Origin: Morinoia aosen
Lineage: Eukaryota; Arthropoda; Malacostraca; Amphipoda; Talitridae
Length of the DNA: 64,000 nt
Assembly (NCBI GenBank): GCA_030386875.1
Contig: CM059575.1
Span: 13,540,293 to 13,604,292 of the forward strand
Direction of reading: 5' to 3'
Shown here: positions 1 through 10,375 of the stretch, piece after piece
Numbering within the stretch: the first letter of the stretch is position 1
Layout of the letters: each line of letters opens with the position of its first letter
Notes under the pieces: generated by a model
Database searches by the model: none
What the model was told of the DNA's origin: nothing
What the model saw: only the letters and a program-made list of their open reading frames with translations
Translations under genes and position numbers: made by a program

Positions 1-336
1 CTTGGTGGCCTCACTCTTGCTAATGCACGAGTAAAATCCTCTCTCTGAGCAATAGTCAGAAGTTTTACTTGCTTCTTGAGATGATAAACGATGGTCGCCA
101 AACCCATCGTCGATAAGATGAGTATCATTAAGGCAATTTCCGTTACGTTATCGGGTAACAACTCCATTTTCGTTACGGAGTTGTCCCTCACCCACTGTTC
201 ATTGACATTTGATGAGTGGGTGGACAGGGCATTCACCAATGTATCAACATCGATTGAACTTTGTGCGCTGCCCATCGAGCTGTCGCCCCTGAAAAGAAGG
301 ATACAGAAACGATTAGCATGACCGTCATAAAATTAA
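1..336 (-). CDS. Partial single-pass membrane protein frame of E1 (env-like or accessory, 3' end off the window)
   Basis: The minus strand is open from about 336 to the window edge, with a first Met near 286. The frame holds a polar region, an N-glycosylation-type NVT, a hydrophobic stretch of about 20 residues (EIALMILILSTMGLATIVY), and a basic KK segment continuing leftward. This is the layout of a single membrane anchor followed by a short cytoplasmic tail. A splice-acceptor-like CTTCTTTTCAG lies just upstream of the Met. Its place downstream of integrase is where errantivirus-type elements carry a spliced env. Only this short piece is visible, so it could instead be a small unrelated third ORF. 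The function is inferred from position and topology only. Confidence 0.45.
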
Positions 337-1029
337 AAAATTTAACTACAAACATAAAATTTGATATCAGAACACGGTGGCATGACAACAATCATTAATC
401 ATCTATGATAAATCTCGAATAAAAAGTAAACCCTATTCGTACAGACCCCTAGGGTATTGACTCCTCAGTCGAGACACCACCAGTCTAAACATTTAATTAA
501 ATTATGCTGATCACCGAACATTCCGGCTGAACTAAAATAGCACAGTGAGATACCGCCGCAGCGTCAAATCAACCCATCTCACAGAGTGAACTGCAACCTC
601 AGCGATTGCATTGAGCAGTCGAAGACTTCGCTCAATATTAAAAATGTCAATTCAGCGACACCTTCAGACAATGAATTTAACGTCGTAAGCGAAGTTGGAT
701 CAAGCAAATAAAGTGACTTAGAGACAAGGGTTATCAACCCTCAAGGTGAAAAATGGATAGTTACACATTCCTTTTAACCTCAGGCTAACATCAAAAATTA
801 TGCCCAATCAAATTAGCACAACGCGGTACAACCAATTGTAAACATGACACAGGAAATATAATATACGGCTTAGGTATAATATTATTGAACACAACAAAAA
901 CAGCAAAACTCCTTAACCTATGATTATTAACCTTAACGCAATAGTTAAACAAGGGTAACGTAGTAAATCGTACTCGTCGAATCGTTGCACCGTCAAACGT
1001 TAATGGTATAACATAGCAGCAGGAAATTG
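337..1029. other. E1 non-coding stretch between pol and the membrane-protein frame
   Basis: No convincing frame is visible on either strand and no repeat was recognised. If E1 carries an env-like gene, this could be intron or degraded upstream coding sequence of it. Confidence 0.4.
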
Positions 1030-1470
1030 TCAGTCTAATTCACAGATTTTAACCTTACTCAAGGGTAACACGTGATTAAGGTTACTCTTGTAAATTTTTG
1101 ACCCAATTTTGACCTCAGCCCAATTACGCTTCACCCTTTGAACGACAGCAGGACCCATCCAAGTAAGCTCTAGCTTATGTTTTTTTTCGTGATTTTTCAA
1201 AAGAACACGATCGCCCACATGTATGTCCTTATTACGTCGCTTGATGTTTCTGAATAAATTTCTCTCTGTCGTATTATTTAAGATTAAATTCCTAATATTT
1301 TCCACCGTCCGGGCGGCTTCCCTTGCCCGGAAGTTCACCAAATCCAATTCCTCATCATAATTATAAGTTACAGAATCAAAACTCTCGGATTGGTAGTATG
1401 CACACGTATCACGAGTAAACATTACGTAACTAGGGGTTTCGCCCAAGGTAGAATTCAATGCGTTGTTCAA
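1030..1470 (-). pseudogene. Integrase C-terminal part of E1 pol
   Basis: This frame continues the integrase in the same reading frame after one TAG stop near 1501-1503. Its C-terminal half has the layout typical of Gypsy integrase tails: a basic helix, then a small SH3-like module with VGDRVLLK and a W-x-GP turn (TWMGPAVV). This domain normally helps the integrase bind DNA ends. It ends in a natural stop near 1030, which I take as the end of pol. It is split from the catalytic part only by the stop, so the lesion looks like one point change (TGG to TAG is the simplest, an inference). Confidence 0.75.
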
Positions 1471-1503
1471 TGCATTCTCAACAACTTCCAGCAGGTATTG
1501 ATC

Positions 1504-2595
1504 CTACTCTGCATGAGGAAGTGTGTTCACATATAATTTTAACAAGTTTGTTATTTTTTTGTTGTTACGCTCAACTAGAGCGTTGGAATGAGGACTGTAC
1601 GCCAATACTTCCTTTTTTGCAATGGCGTGCATTTTCGCGAATTGTTTGACCGCCAATGATTCAAATTCCAATGCATTATCCGAAATGAGAGTTTTGGGAA
1701 ATCCTAACAACGAAAAACAATTACTCAAACATGAAATTATCGTCTCCGTACGACGATTAGATATTGCATACAACCTACAAAACCTGGAAAAGAGATCGAT
1801 TATGACCAATATGTGTTTATTGCCGTTATCTGTAATTTTGAGTGGCCCAAGGAGGTCCATTGATACGACTTCAAATGGTTCTTTGGCGATCGGAGCGGTC
1901 AAAATTTTAATTGGGACAGAAGGTCTGGCTTTAATTAGTTTACAAACTTCACAATCTTTTACAAATTTTCGCACAATTGTTTTTTCCAAATGATTATAAT
2001 ACTTTAGCTTAAACTTGAACAAGGTGTGGGTGTCGTCTGTATGGTACATGCTGTGGATCGCTAAAATAGCTTTACCCATCAAGGAGTTAGGTACGACTGC
2101 TGTCAAAATGGTGCAAGGTCTATAGTCAATTTGTCTACGTCGATATAGAATGTCATTCAAAATCAAAAATTTCTGCAAGTCTGGAATATTCGAAATACTA
2201 CCATGCAGCAAAACATTTTTTACTTCTATACAGAAAGGGTCTTTATTCTGTTCTTCAATAAATTCTTTTATAGTCCAAAAAATTTCTTCTTCCTTCGGAA
2301 CATAGTCTAGCAGAGCGGGTCGCGCGTCTTTGTCTGCTGCACCGTCAGCATTGGCTCTAGGCGGGTCAACTACCTCATGTATAGTCATGCCTTTGTGGCG
2401 TGATCGAGTCTCCACAATACAGACATCTGAATCAACCGCGCATTCCAGAGTATCACAACGCTTTAATTTTTTAATGTTTAGTTTCTCGTTATTTATAGGT
2501 AATCTACTCAAGTAATCAGCTACAACATTTTCCTTGCCGGGTAAATATTTTACCACGGGTTCGAATGAATGAACGCTAATACACCAACGCGCCAT
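1504..2595 (-). pseudogene. E1 pol: RNase H tail and integrase catalytic core
   Basis: The first residues carry the RNase H end motif (YLPGKENVVADYLSRLP), so translation originally ran in from RNase H, which is now cut off by the SINE. Next come the integrase HHCC zinc region (H...H and CEVCKLI) and the DDE core: SMDLLGPL (first Asp), ISDNALEF (second Asp) and SPHSNALVERN (Glu). Integrase would insert the cDNA into chromosomes. The frame stops at a TAG and the tail continues in the same frame at 1030-1470. All three catalytic acids are present, but the copy cannot make a full Pol because of the SINE and the stop. Confidence 0.85.
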
Positions 2596-2599
2596 ATTA

Positions 2600-2895
2600 A
2601 ATAAACAATAATAATGAAGGCATCTACGGATGCTTTATTTCCAATCAAGCCTGATACACATCACCTTGTACATTGGATTTTCAAATGCCTTATAACTAAC
2701 GCCAGGACGCCATGACGCTTTCCCCCGGTCAAGACCGGTACCCATTTCAGACACCTGGGTGGAGTGGGGTATTGTGCTTGGAATTTTTCTCCTATACCCA
2801 ACAGAGAAAATCGCCACTGCCTGCGCCGAGATTCGCTCCCGGGTCCTTGCCGCACGGCGGCAGAACCTATACCACATGGCTATGGCGGCTATTAG
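2600..2895 (-). mobile_element. tRNA-derived SINE inserted in E1 RNase H
   Basis: The minus strand reads a tRNA-like head with a degenerate B box (GGGAGCGAATCTC), then a body shared with 12505-12668 (GGCGATTTTCTCTGTTGGGTATAGG, and GTCTGAAATGGGTACCGGTC), then a 3' tail shared with 16386-16492 (GGAAATAAAGCATCCGTAGA). Three copies of one family in one window establish it as a repeat. It separates the RNase H frame ending near 2896 from the RNase H tail starting at 2595. The flanks share a short ctatta/atatta-like string that may be a weak TSD. A SINE has no protein and depends on a LINE for movement. Confidence 0.85.
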
Positions 2896-3808
2896 TACCC
2901 TCAGGGAGTATTTTAGCAAAAAGTGGCGCCAAAGGTCGATGGTCTGTGTAAACCCGGACAGGGTATCCAGTAATTAAATATTTGAAATATTTTAAAGCCG
3001 AAAAAATTGCGAAGAATTCTTTCTTAGTAGTAGAATATCTTCTCTGGCTTGAGTTAAGGTTCTTACTATAATAAGTCACAGGTCTTAGAATTTGATCGCT
3101 TGATTCATCTGTCTGCATTAGGATCGCTCCAATTCCTGAGTTAGACGCGTCTGTAAAAATGTGAAAGTCCTTTGTATAGTCAGGATGTCTTAGTACTGTG
3201 TCAGAAATCAGAGACGATTTAATAAAGTCATAACTCTTTTGGCACTCGTTTGTCCACGTATAGTCAACGTCTTTTCTTAAAAGATTGTATAAAGGATACG
3301 CTACCTCAGCAAAATTAGGTAAGAAATTACGGAAATAATTTGCTAACCCTAAGAACTGTTGTAATTCCTTAACATTGATCGGCGCTCGGCAGTCTTGCAA
3401 TTTCTGCGAATATTTACATTTAATACCATCGGCTGCAATGATGTGACCTAAATATTCGATTTCTTTTTTGAAAAAGTTACATATCTCAAGCTTTAATGAC
3501 AAATTACCGGATCGCAACATCTTAAGAACGATTTCTATATCAGCCAAATGCTGACTTTTATTTTTTGAAAACACCAATATATCGTCTAGGAAGATGAAAG
3601 CTAGTTTACCCAAAATGGGTGCAAGGGCAGAGGTCATCACCCTTCGAAATACTCCCGGGCTTGTACTGAGACCAAACGGGACCCTACAAAAATGAAATTT
3701 CCGATAATTTATGCTGAAGGCAGTGAATTTCCTACTCTCTTGTTCTAATTCGACCTGATGAAAGGCCGAACGGAGGTCTAAATTAGTAAACCACGCGTTA
3801 CCGCCCAA
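2896..3808 (-). pseudogene. E1 pol: reverse transcriptase and RNase H (5' and 3' broken)
   Basis: The RT palm motifs are clear. NLDLRSAFHQVEL carries the first catalytic Asp, FRVPFGLSTSP-like sequence (here CRVPFGLSTSPGVF) follows, and FIFLDDILVFSK holds the catalytic LDD. YLGHI and LQQFLGLANYFRNF are the usual Gypsy thumb/connection signatures. RNase H begins at FTDASNSGIGAILMQ and includes YTDHRPL. The open frame runs on to 2867 inside the SINE, so its last residues are SINE-encoded. The RT N-terminus lies upstream at 3809-4071 in another frame. Confidence 0.88.
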
Positions 3809-4071
3809 GGTCGATAAAATATCGTCTATCCTAGGTATGGGATAAGAACTTTTGACTAGTACCTTATTGAGTGCCCGAAAATCGATTACGGGACGAAGGT
3901 CTCCGCCCTTTTTTTTACTACAATAACAGGAAAATTAAATTCTGAACTAGAATCTTCGATTATCCCCTGCGCGAGCATATCATCTGTTATTTTCATCACC
4001 TCTTCCTGATATTTGTTGGGAATGCGATAAGGAGCTAAATTTAGTACCGGAGCATCCGGTTTCAACTGAAT
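3809..4071 (-). pseudogene. E1 RT N-terminal segment, frame-broken
   Basis: Minus-strand translation shows the RT N-terminal features (APYRIPNKYQEEV and, after a frame change, GGDLRPVIDFRALNK). The first half is in frame with the protease frame that ends at a stop near 4072. The second half is in frame with the RT below 3808. The change falls in the homopolymer at about 3905-3915, where replication slippage is likely. Confidence 0.7.
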
Positions 4072-5559
4072 TTAGTGCTTCATAATATTTGTAACACCTA
4101 TAGTCTCTCCTTCCAGAGTAACTACATCTCGGAATTTATTCAATAAATTAATTAAAGGTAACTGTATGTCCTCTTCATTACATGAAACGTCATCTTTCGT
4201 TAAAACACGTCGTACCTCTTGCTCTCCACCTTTTGACACACCTACTCCTGCACCTACTTGTGCATTAACTCCCAACTTCTCGTCACAAACGAGAATTTCA
4301 CGTCTACCGCGAGCGTTAGCTTCCAACCCAAGTTCACTTCCAGCTATGGCTTTCGTTCCACCACCAGCCGAGACAACCTGAATCGTATCCAACACCGCGT
4401 CAGAATTTACTTCATCATTATGAGCGTCTCTGAGTGCTGTTTCAACACTTGTTAAATACATCTCGCTCTCAATATCATCTGCTGCAATTAATTCAATATT
4501 GCACAACATCATATTCTCACTTAGATGAACAGCCTCTTCATTTGAATTTAAAATCATCGCGGGCACCACGCCGTCGTTTTCTACATGAACAATTGCTTCC
4601 GCTATAAGAGCACCACTATCAAGGCATCTTTTTAAAATCATATACTCTCCTGGAGTTGCTTTCATGATAAAGCCGTACACTATTTTTATCGAGTTACCAG
4701 GCACTTCACCTTGAGGGCAATGCACTATCAACTGCCTCGGACTCTGTGACGCCTCAGCCACAGCGGGAATTTTTTTCTTCTCTCTGCAGTCATTTCTTTC
4801 TGACAGGTGACTGACCCTGTCTCTCTTTCTTGCAATAGCAACATCCGCTATCAAACAGTCGCTGTTTACAATTTTTCTCATCACTACTTCTCTGCTTAGC
4901 ACAGGCTCCATGTTTAACTCACAAAGGGGAATTGAGATATTATCCCAAAAAAGTGTCTTATTTTTAAAATCAATAGTTGCATTATTCAAAACATCGCGGC
5001 CGAGAATTAGATCGTAATTAAATTTAGCCTCCTTTACGATAAGGGCGTTAGTTTTTAATACTTTTTTAGTGCCTGGAATGGTATTAGACAATTCTACTTC
5101 GCCGCCTACGTTACTCTTTCCATTAATGCCCTTCACTATTAAGCGACTAGGCTTAACTTCTTCGTTTAAATTCTTAACCTGCCTGTAACTTATTAGGCAT
5201 TTTTCTGAACCGCTGTCTAGCAAGGCACTTAGATACTGGTCATTATTTTTAATTATTATCGTTGGCTTGTTGCTTTCCTTAAACGCAAACAACCCAGCAT
5301 CTCTTTTATTGCAATTCAACTTTACGACACTAGCGGAGAAATAGGCCTCGACTGCTTTGCTTTGCTCTTGTCTATCTGCGAGCTCTTCGTCTTGCAATAA
5401 TTGATACCTATTCTCGCAATTAAATAAGGGATCAATGAAAGATTGGGTTATTTCGGTGGGATCAATGACTGGCTGGTTTGTCTCGGTGGTATCTGGACTT
5501 TCGGTCACGGCTGCAATATTAACGAGGGCGCTGCCAACCTCGGGCTCAGACAAATTCAA
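4072..5559 (-). CDS. E1 aspartic protease-containing frame
   Basis: A 495-residue frame. The retropepsin active site is LLDSGSEKCLIS with Asp near residue 115, followed about 70 residues later by the flap/hydrophobic motif LILGRDVL. The protease would cut Gag and Pol into mature parts. The long region after the protease, with acidic and Ser/Ala-rich sequence, resembles the spacer between protease and RT in errantivirus-type pol. The frame ends in a stop just before the RT N-terminus, so Pol is interrupted here. It is in a different frame from the nucleocapsid frame at 5586-6125, as usual when Pol is made by frameshifting. Confidence 0.75.
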   Translation of the reverse strand: MNLSEPEVGSALVNIAAVTESPDTTETNQPVIDPTEITQSFIDPLFNCENRYQLLQDEELADRQEQSKAVEAYFSASVVKLNCNKRDAGLFAFKESNKPTIIIKNNDQYLSALLDSGSEKCLISYRQVKNLNEEVKPSRLIVKGINGKSNVGGEVELSNTIPGTKKVLKTNALIVKEAKFNYDLILGRDVLNNATIDFKNKTLFWDNISIPLCELNMEPVLSREVVMRKIVNSDCLIADVAIARKRDRVSHLSERNDCREKKKIPAVAEASQSPRQLIVHCPQGEVPGNSIKIVYGFIMKATPGEYMILKRCLDSGALIAEAIVHVENDGVVPAMILNSNEEAVHLSENMMLCNIELIAADDIESEMYLTSVETALRDAHNDEVNSDAVLDTIQVVSAGGGTKAIAGSELGLEANARGRREILVCDEKLGVNAQVGAGVGVSKGGEQEVRRVLTKDDVSCNEEDIQLPLINLLNKFRDVVTLEGETIGVTNIMKH

Positions 5560-5585
5560 GTTCCTCCTGCTACCTCTACCTGTTC

Positions 5586-6125
5586 CTAATTTTCGCTTAA
5601 AAAATCACCTGACTCGGCTTCCGCCCAATGAACTTCACTCTTACCGCGCGCTGTGCCACCTCTATTTACATTGCCACCGCGTAAATAAGACTTATAATTA
5701 CGTATTTCAGTTCCCGTTGCTCTGCAATTTTTTACCACGTGGGTTCCACCACATGCAAAACACCCTCTCGGAAACTGACCTCTCTGGGGTCTGCACTCGA
5801 AATTTCCAACAACCGAACACGATGGACAAAATGGGAACCCTCTCTTTTTCGTCGCTTCATACTTGGAATAATGTCCTGAAGCCTGACCAGCAACACTAGA
5901 ACTATTATTATCTGTTCTCATCATATTACATTCCAAAGATCCATTTGCTTTATCTCCTACGTAACCACTAAATCCTCTTGCTCTACCACGAGGATTTTTT
6001 AACCAGGGCCTAGGGGTGATCCTTCGTACTCCTGAACGGTAGTTCCTCCGGTAATTTCCTACACTCCCATAGAACACCACTCTCCGGAAAACTACCTGGT
6101 GCTTCAAAGCATTCGTCAAACTCAC
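5586..6125 (-). CDS. E1 gag C-terminal (nucleocapsid-like) frame
   Basis: A basic, Arg/Gly-rich frame with Cys/His-rich segments (CPSC...ECRPQRGQFPRGCFACGGTHVVKNC). The last part is a C-x2-C-x4-H-x4-C zinc knuckle of the retroviral nucleocapsid type, for packaging element RNA. It overlaps the end of the main gag frame (6010-7038) by about 116 nt in another frame. It therefore needs a frameshift or is the result of an indel. I favour an indel, because a single gag normally contains both parts. Confidence 0.65.
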   Translation of the reverse strand: MSLTNALKHQVVFRRVVFYGSVGNYRRNYRSGVRRITPRPWLKNPRGRARGFSGYVGDKANGSLECNMMRTDNNSSSVAGQASGHYSKYEATKKRGFPFCPSCSVVGNFECRPQRGQFPRGCFACGGTHVVKNCRATGTEIRNYKSYLRGGNVNRGGTARGKSEVHWAEAESGDFLSEN

Positions 6126-7038
6126 TGGTTGTATCTGCTAAATAGCTTTCACTCTCGGTTCTAACTGTGTACTGGGACGCAAGAATTTTTTTCGTCTCCG
6201 CTTGTCCCCTAACAGCGGAAATTAATTTCGCTAGGAGTTCTTCAGCCGTGCTAAACTGAGTTTCAAAAATTTTCCTGGCGAATGACTCGTCTAACAAGGG
6301 TCCCAGAATTGTTAACGCTAGACTGTAGGACATGCTGTCACCTACAAATCGTTTCAGCTCTGCTTGAGTTGTGCAAGCCTGATAAAAGGGGTGCCTTTGC
6401 CAACCCAGTGTGGTTGACGTCAGAATGTTCTCTGTCAATTTGCGTATCTTTGAAAAAGCCGTCACGAGCTGCGCTGCCAACGCATTATTTCGTATTAATT
6501 GCAATTCATTTATATCACATGCCAAGGCGTGTATGCTTTTTTCACCTCGACACACATATATATCGTCAAGAATTTTAACTACTTGATCAAACGTATAATT
6601 TAAATCTGCGTTGACAAGCTTGGACACAACTGCATTGAAATCACCTACGTTTTTATTCGCCGACCTGACAAGGAATTCTTTTTTGCGTTCGTCACTCGTC
6701 GCATCTGGAAGCAGTGTCATATATGCCTTAAGATTTTGTATATGAGTCCCAAAGGACTTGTTCTCTAGGAACTCTGGGTCCTGCTGTCTTTTACGTCCTT
6801 TGAAGGTCGGCAGCTCAGCGTTAGTCATTATCGTTCCAATCCTAGGAATATTCGCGGCGATATCACGCGCCAGTTGAGTCCCGTCCACATTACTACTTGC
6901 ACCTGCACTTGTACTTGTCGTCGGGGTCGTCATTGTGGTAATTTTAGTCGTAACCGTTGGCTTACTTATTCTTCCGTATTTTGTCACTGTAGGATCTGTT
7001 CGTAGAACTTCGTCACTGTCCGAACTGTCCGACATCAA
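6010..7038 (-). CDS. E1 gag (capsid-like) frame
   Basis: This 342-residue frame is the first after the leader. It has an acidic, Ser-rich N-terminus (MMSDSSDSDEV), a Thr-rich linker, then an alpha-helical stretch of about 200 residues (for example LPDATSDERKKEFLVR and CDINELQLIR). The position, just upstream of a zinc-knuckle frame and protease, identifies it as Gag capsid. The sequence itself is too divergent to recognise residue by residue. Gag would form the particle that packages element RNA. Confidence 0.6.
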   Translation of the reverse strand: MMSDSSDSDEVLRTDPTVTKYGRISKPTVTTKITTMTTPTTSTSAGASSNVDGTQLARDIAANIPRIGTIMTNAELPTFKGRKRQQDPEFLENKSFGTHIQNLKAYMTLLPDATSDERKKEFLVRSANKNVGDFNAVVSKLVNADLNYTFDQVVKILDDIYVCRGEKSIHALACDINELQLIRNNALAAQLVTAFSKIRKLTENILTSTTLGWQRHPFYQACTTQAELKRFVGDSMSYSLALTILGPLLDESFARKIFETQFSTAEELLAKLISAVRGQAETKKILASQYTVRTESESYLADTTSEFDECFEAPGSFPESGVLWECRKLPEELPFRSTKDHP

Positions 7039-8119
7039 TCCTACTATTCAGAATTAATTCATGAATTTTCATATTCACAATCAAAGGTATGCAAAAAAAA
7101 TATAATGTCGCACTCCGCAAAACAAAAGGAAAAGAACACATCTAATTTCGAACAATATACACAAAAATTAAATAATGGTACACGCAAAAATTCGACAATA
7201 GTATACACCGTAATAGTCTCAAAAATAGCAATAATAGCCTCACTGCTCTCCAAAAATTAAAACTACAAGAACACAATCTCCAGAGAAATTCTTGACTCTC
7301 TAGGCGAGCTTGGTAACACTCTAGTACTTTTATGGCAGAACTTTTACGTTAAACAACAAAAAAAACGGGACTTCCTTCGAATTTTTAGCACTGAATGAAC
7401 GAAAATTACTGCCTCACTGCTTCTATTAAACCTGCTACTCAAAAGCAATAAAATATTACACTTACTCTAGTTTTTGAAAGTAATGAGGAGATTAATCTGC
7501 TAATCCACAGGTTTTATTGACGCACTGCGTCTCTCACAACGTTCAATCTTAAACTGATGCCACTTACAGTGCCAGTGCGGTAGTTGCCCAGGCTGCATTT
7601 GCAGAGACAAGGTCTCAGAGCATGAAGTGCAAACAAAAAAAACAGCCTGCCTAGCGACAGAGCAAAGAGGCTTTGCGCGAGTACATGCGCACTGAGATTG
7701 AGAACAACAAAAAATTTTCCAATAAAACTTAACTGCAAAAAAACTGTAGTCTGCTGCGCACGTCGCTTGCGGACTGCTGCTGGGGGTATGATACCGCTGG
7801 TGCTTGTTGTTGAAGTGCAGGGTATCGAGGGCAGCGTACCACGTTGCTGACGGTACACGATGATAATGATTTCAAATCTGGTACCACGTTGATTATTCGA
7901 TGATTTTTAGTTGGTACCTTGTTTCACTCAGTTTTTGTTTTACTGCAACAGTTTTTGGCACTATTTAGAACACCATTAGGACGTAGTAATGTCTCAAACA
8001 AGTCAAAACAAGTTCTTGCTCACTCAATTGTTTGTAGCACTAATAGTAACTTCGAAGACAAGTTCTATGTCCTCTCCTGCCTCATAGACCAAAATCCTGG
8101 TCCGAAACGGTGACCCAAT
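7039..8119 (-). other. E1 leader between putative 5' LTR and gag
   Basis: No coding frame on the minus strand looks real. A TGG-starting candidate primer-binding site (TGGGTCACCGTTTCGGACC on the minus strand, near 8100-8120) directly abuts the putative LTR end. The stretch of about 1 kb down to gag is long but within the range of insect Gypsy leaders. Confidence 0.4.
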
Positions 8120-8530
8120 GTTCAGCCACAAGGTAAATTCGGAATAGGCATCTACCAACTCTTCTACTGGTATACGGAACCCGAACACAAAAATCGAGGG
8201 TTGTGGTTGCCAGAGTTGGTTGCTGGTTGTCATTGAAACTGTTCTGTTCACACCGGAACACTTATAATATTGGACAATAATTACACACGAGCACGTGAGT
8301 AGAGTTCACCACATATGGTCCACCAATATACGGTGGTTAATGATCACAGAGGTTAGCTTGGCGGTAGGTTTATTTAGGTAACCGATGTCGTTGGCACAGG
8401 AGGACGTGATATATGTATGAGCGCCTCAAACTGAGCAAACACGGCTTATATAAGGTGCGAGGCATCAAGATGTCAAGATTGAATACAGACTGAACACAGA
8501 CAATAGACGGCAATACTCGCACAGCTCATA
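8120..8530 (-). repeat. Putative 5' LTR of E1
   Basis: Upstream of the candidate primer-binding site, the minus strand has a TATA-like cttatataag (about 8445-8454), followed downstream by an AATAAA (about 8371-8376). That order matches U3-R-U5. The outer boundary is set near the start of LINE-like sequence at about 8530. No partner LTR is in the window, so boundaries are tentative. Confidence 0.4.
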
Positions 8531-9590
8531 TTAGTTAAAAATTTTCAAAATCCATCAGAATCCTAAATAAAGTTAAAAAATTTCCGCCTGAAACTGTCTT
8601 ACAAATGCTCTACCGAACGCTTATTTCACCATACCTGCAATACGGAATAGAAGCATGGCACGGAACTGATGAAAATAAAACCAATATAATTTTTACTCTG
8701 CAAAAAAGAATCATCAGAGTGGTAAAGAATCTAGAATATGATGCTCACACAAATGATTCAGTCAAAAATTTACAAATACTTTAACTTTCGGAACTCTACA
8801 GAATCTCTATTTGAAATTTCATTTACATAACATGCATAAATGATGGCTACAATAGCCTAAAATAATTATTAACTGCGCAAACTGGTCATCATGACCATTT
8901 AACCCGAAATAAAAGTAAATTCATGCTTCCTTATTATTCAAAGGCCCGGTTGCAACACAGTATTCTCTTCGTTGGAACTAAAACTTGGAACTCAATACCT
9001 GCGGAGACCCGTGAAAGTTATTCTTACGAGGTATTCAAAAGAAATCTTGAGTCTCCCTTCCTATCGGGATACTAGTCGTGCAAGATCACCGAGTCAAATC
9101 TTGTCTCCTACATAACTGGTTCTAATAATGTAATTTGCCATGGGTAATATCGCCGATCTTCAGTCTGCTGTTAAATCGTTTATCGAATATACTGTTAAAT
9201 ACAGTCCATATGACCTATTTTGTAAAATGAAGCATCTAATATCGAGTTAATTATCTCCTTGAGCATCCGTTGAGGGCCCGAGCTGAGAGTTAGGTAGGCT
9301 TTCTTTTTGTTGAAATAAAATGTTTTTTATTATGTTAAGGACCACCTTTTTTCGGTTCACTACTGTCCTGTTTTTTAGCACCTCTGACTTTCTTCTTCAA
9401 CTTTTATCTTATTTCATGAACTTCTTTCCATCTTACTGTTTCTATGCCCTTTCTGCACAGATTCCTCATTTTCTTATCTCCATACTAAATGGTGCCTTCC
9501 TCCTTCCTCTCTTCGATACACTCTATTTTTGCAGCGGTTAGGGAGGCTTAAACTAACTTATAATCTAATCTAATCTAATCTTGAGCATCC
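8531..9590 (+). mobile_element. Non-LTR retrotransposon 3' end (CR1/Jockey-type RT tail plus 3' UTR)
   Basis: Plus-strand translation of about 8531-9080 gives the C-terminal RT region typical of arthropod LINEs: LYRTLISPYLQYGIEAWHG, then LQKRIIRVVKN, and a closing block with TWNSIPAE. It contains stop codons. From about 9250 the sequence matches two other places in the window (56215-56530 and 58300-58600): a GAGCTGAGAGTTAGGTAGGCTTTC-like start, a C/T-rich middle, and a (TAATC)n tail. I read this as the LINE 3' UTR, 5'-truncated and dead. Confidence 0.75.
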
Positions 9591-9904
9591 GTAGATGCCG
9601 TTGTTTGTTTGTTGATTAGTCTAATGTGAAACTAGGTTAAGTGAATTTGGTTAAACATTATTGTACACTTTAGAATAACGTTGATGGTAGGATGTGTAGT
9701 GGACTCTTAAAGTCCAAACGACCCAAAATCTTTCAAATTAATAATTTCACCATCTAAAAATCTAATATCACAAACACAACTATTTTCATAATTTTCTACC
9801 ATTAAGTCTCATCAATATAACCCCGAAAACCATTAAAAATGTGATCCGAAATTATTTTCACCAGGAATGTAGTTTCGATCGTTAACCGCCTCTCGATGGC
9901 AACA
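9591..9904. other. AT-rich spacer
   Basis: No frame, repeat or RNA gene recognised. Confidence 0.4.
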
Positions 9905-10117
9905 GTAGGGCCCTTTTACATTGACGGTGTCTTCGCGCTCCACACCGTCGCTCCATCCCGCGAGTCAAATAAGCTCCGCCCACAGCAGATCAAAATGACC
10001 CTTATTGCCACGCTCACGGTGAGGAGCGGCGATATTCTGCATGCTAAATATTGGCGGTGTGCACTGCCAGTCGACAGCATTTAGTTGCTTTTGAGACCAT
10101 AGAGAGCATGTGTAGTC

Positions 10118-10375
10118 ATGGCTTACATATTATGGAGCAAAGAAGAAATTGAAACTATTATGGAAAAATGTAAAGAATTTCCATGTTTATGGAACGTTAC
10201 GCTCGCGGAGAATAAAAACAGAGTGTCCAAAGAAGATGCTTTTAAAAGTATGGCATCTCACTTCCCAAATTATAATATTTCAATGGTTAGAATGAAAATT
10301 CAAACACTGAGAGGCCAAGACAGGAAACAGCTCTCACTATTCAAAAAATCAAAGAAACATACTCAGGGTGTGTGA
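10118..10375 (+). CDS. Short MADF-like DNA-binding protein
   Basis: An 85-residue frame starting MAYILWSKEEIETIMEKC. It shows the spacing of a MADF domain: an N-terminal helix, a FPCLWNVTL core (families usually have pxLWd), then KNR, a second helix KEDAFKSMASHF, and a third helix with a Lys/Arg-rich end (RMKIQTLRGQDRKQ). MADF domains bind DNA and accompany some transposases. The frame is short but its codons look coherent. It sits between the inverted ends described for 9905-11706, so it is probably a transposon accessory gene rather than a host gene. Confidence 0.5.
   Translation: MAYILWSKEEIETIMEKCKEFPCLWNVTLAENKNRVSKEDAFKSMASHFPNYNISMVRMKIQTLRGQDRKQLSLFKKSKKHTQGV

Larger units (their letters stand above)
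1..8530 (-). mobile_element. Ty3/Gypsy LTR retrotransposon E1 (partial, 3' end off the window)
   Basis: Minus-strand element. Reading from high to low coordinates it has a putative 5' LTR, a leader of about 1 kb, gag, an aspartic protease, RT and RNase H, integrase, and a partial transmembrane frame. The order PR-RT-RH-IN marks it as Ty3/Gypsy. The 3' LTR is not in the window, so neither the LTR pair nor the TSD can be checked. The copy is broken. An in-frame stop follows the protease frame near 4072 and a frame change lies in the A/T run near 3905-3915. A SINE splits RNase H at about 2600-2895 and a TAG splits integrase near 1501-1503. It was probably once complete and later decayed. Confidence 0.85.

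Noticed and set aside
7514-7858. A 114-residue minus frame in the E1 leader
   Set aside because: No recognised domain. It lies between the putative LTR and gag and is probably chance.
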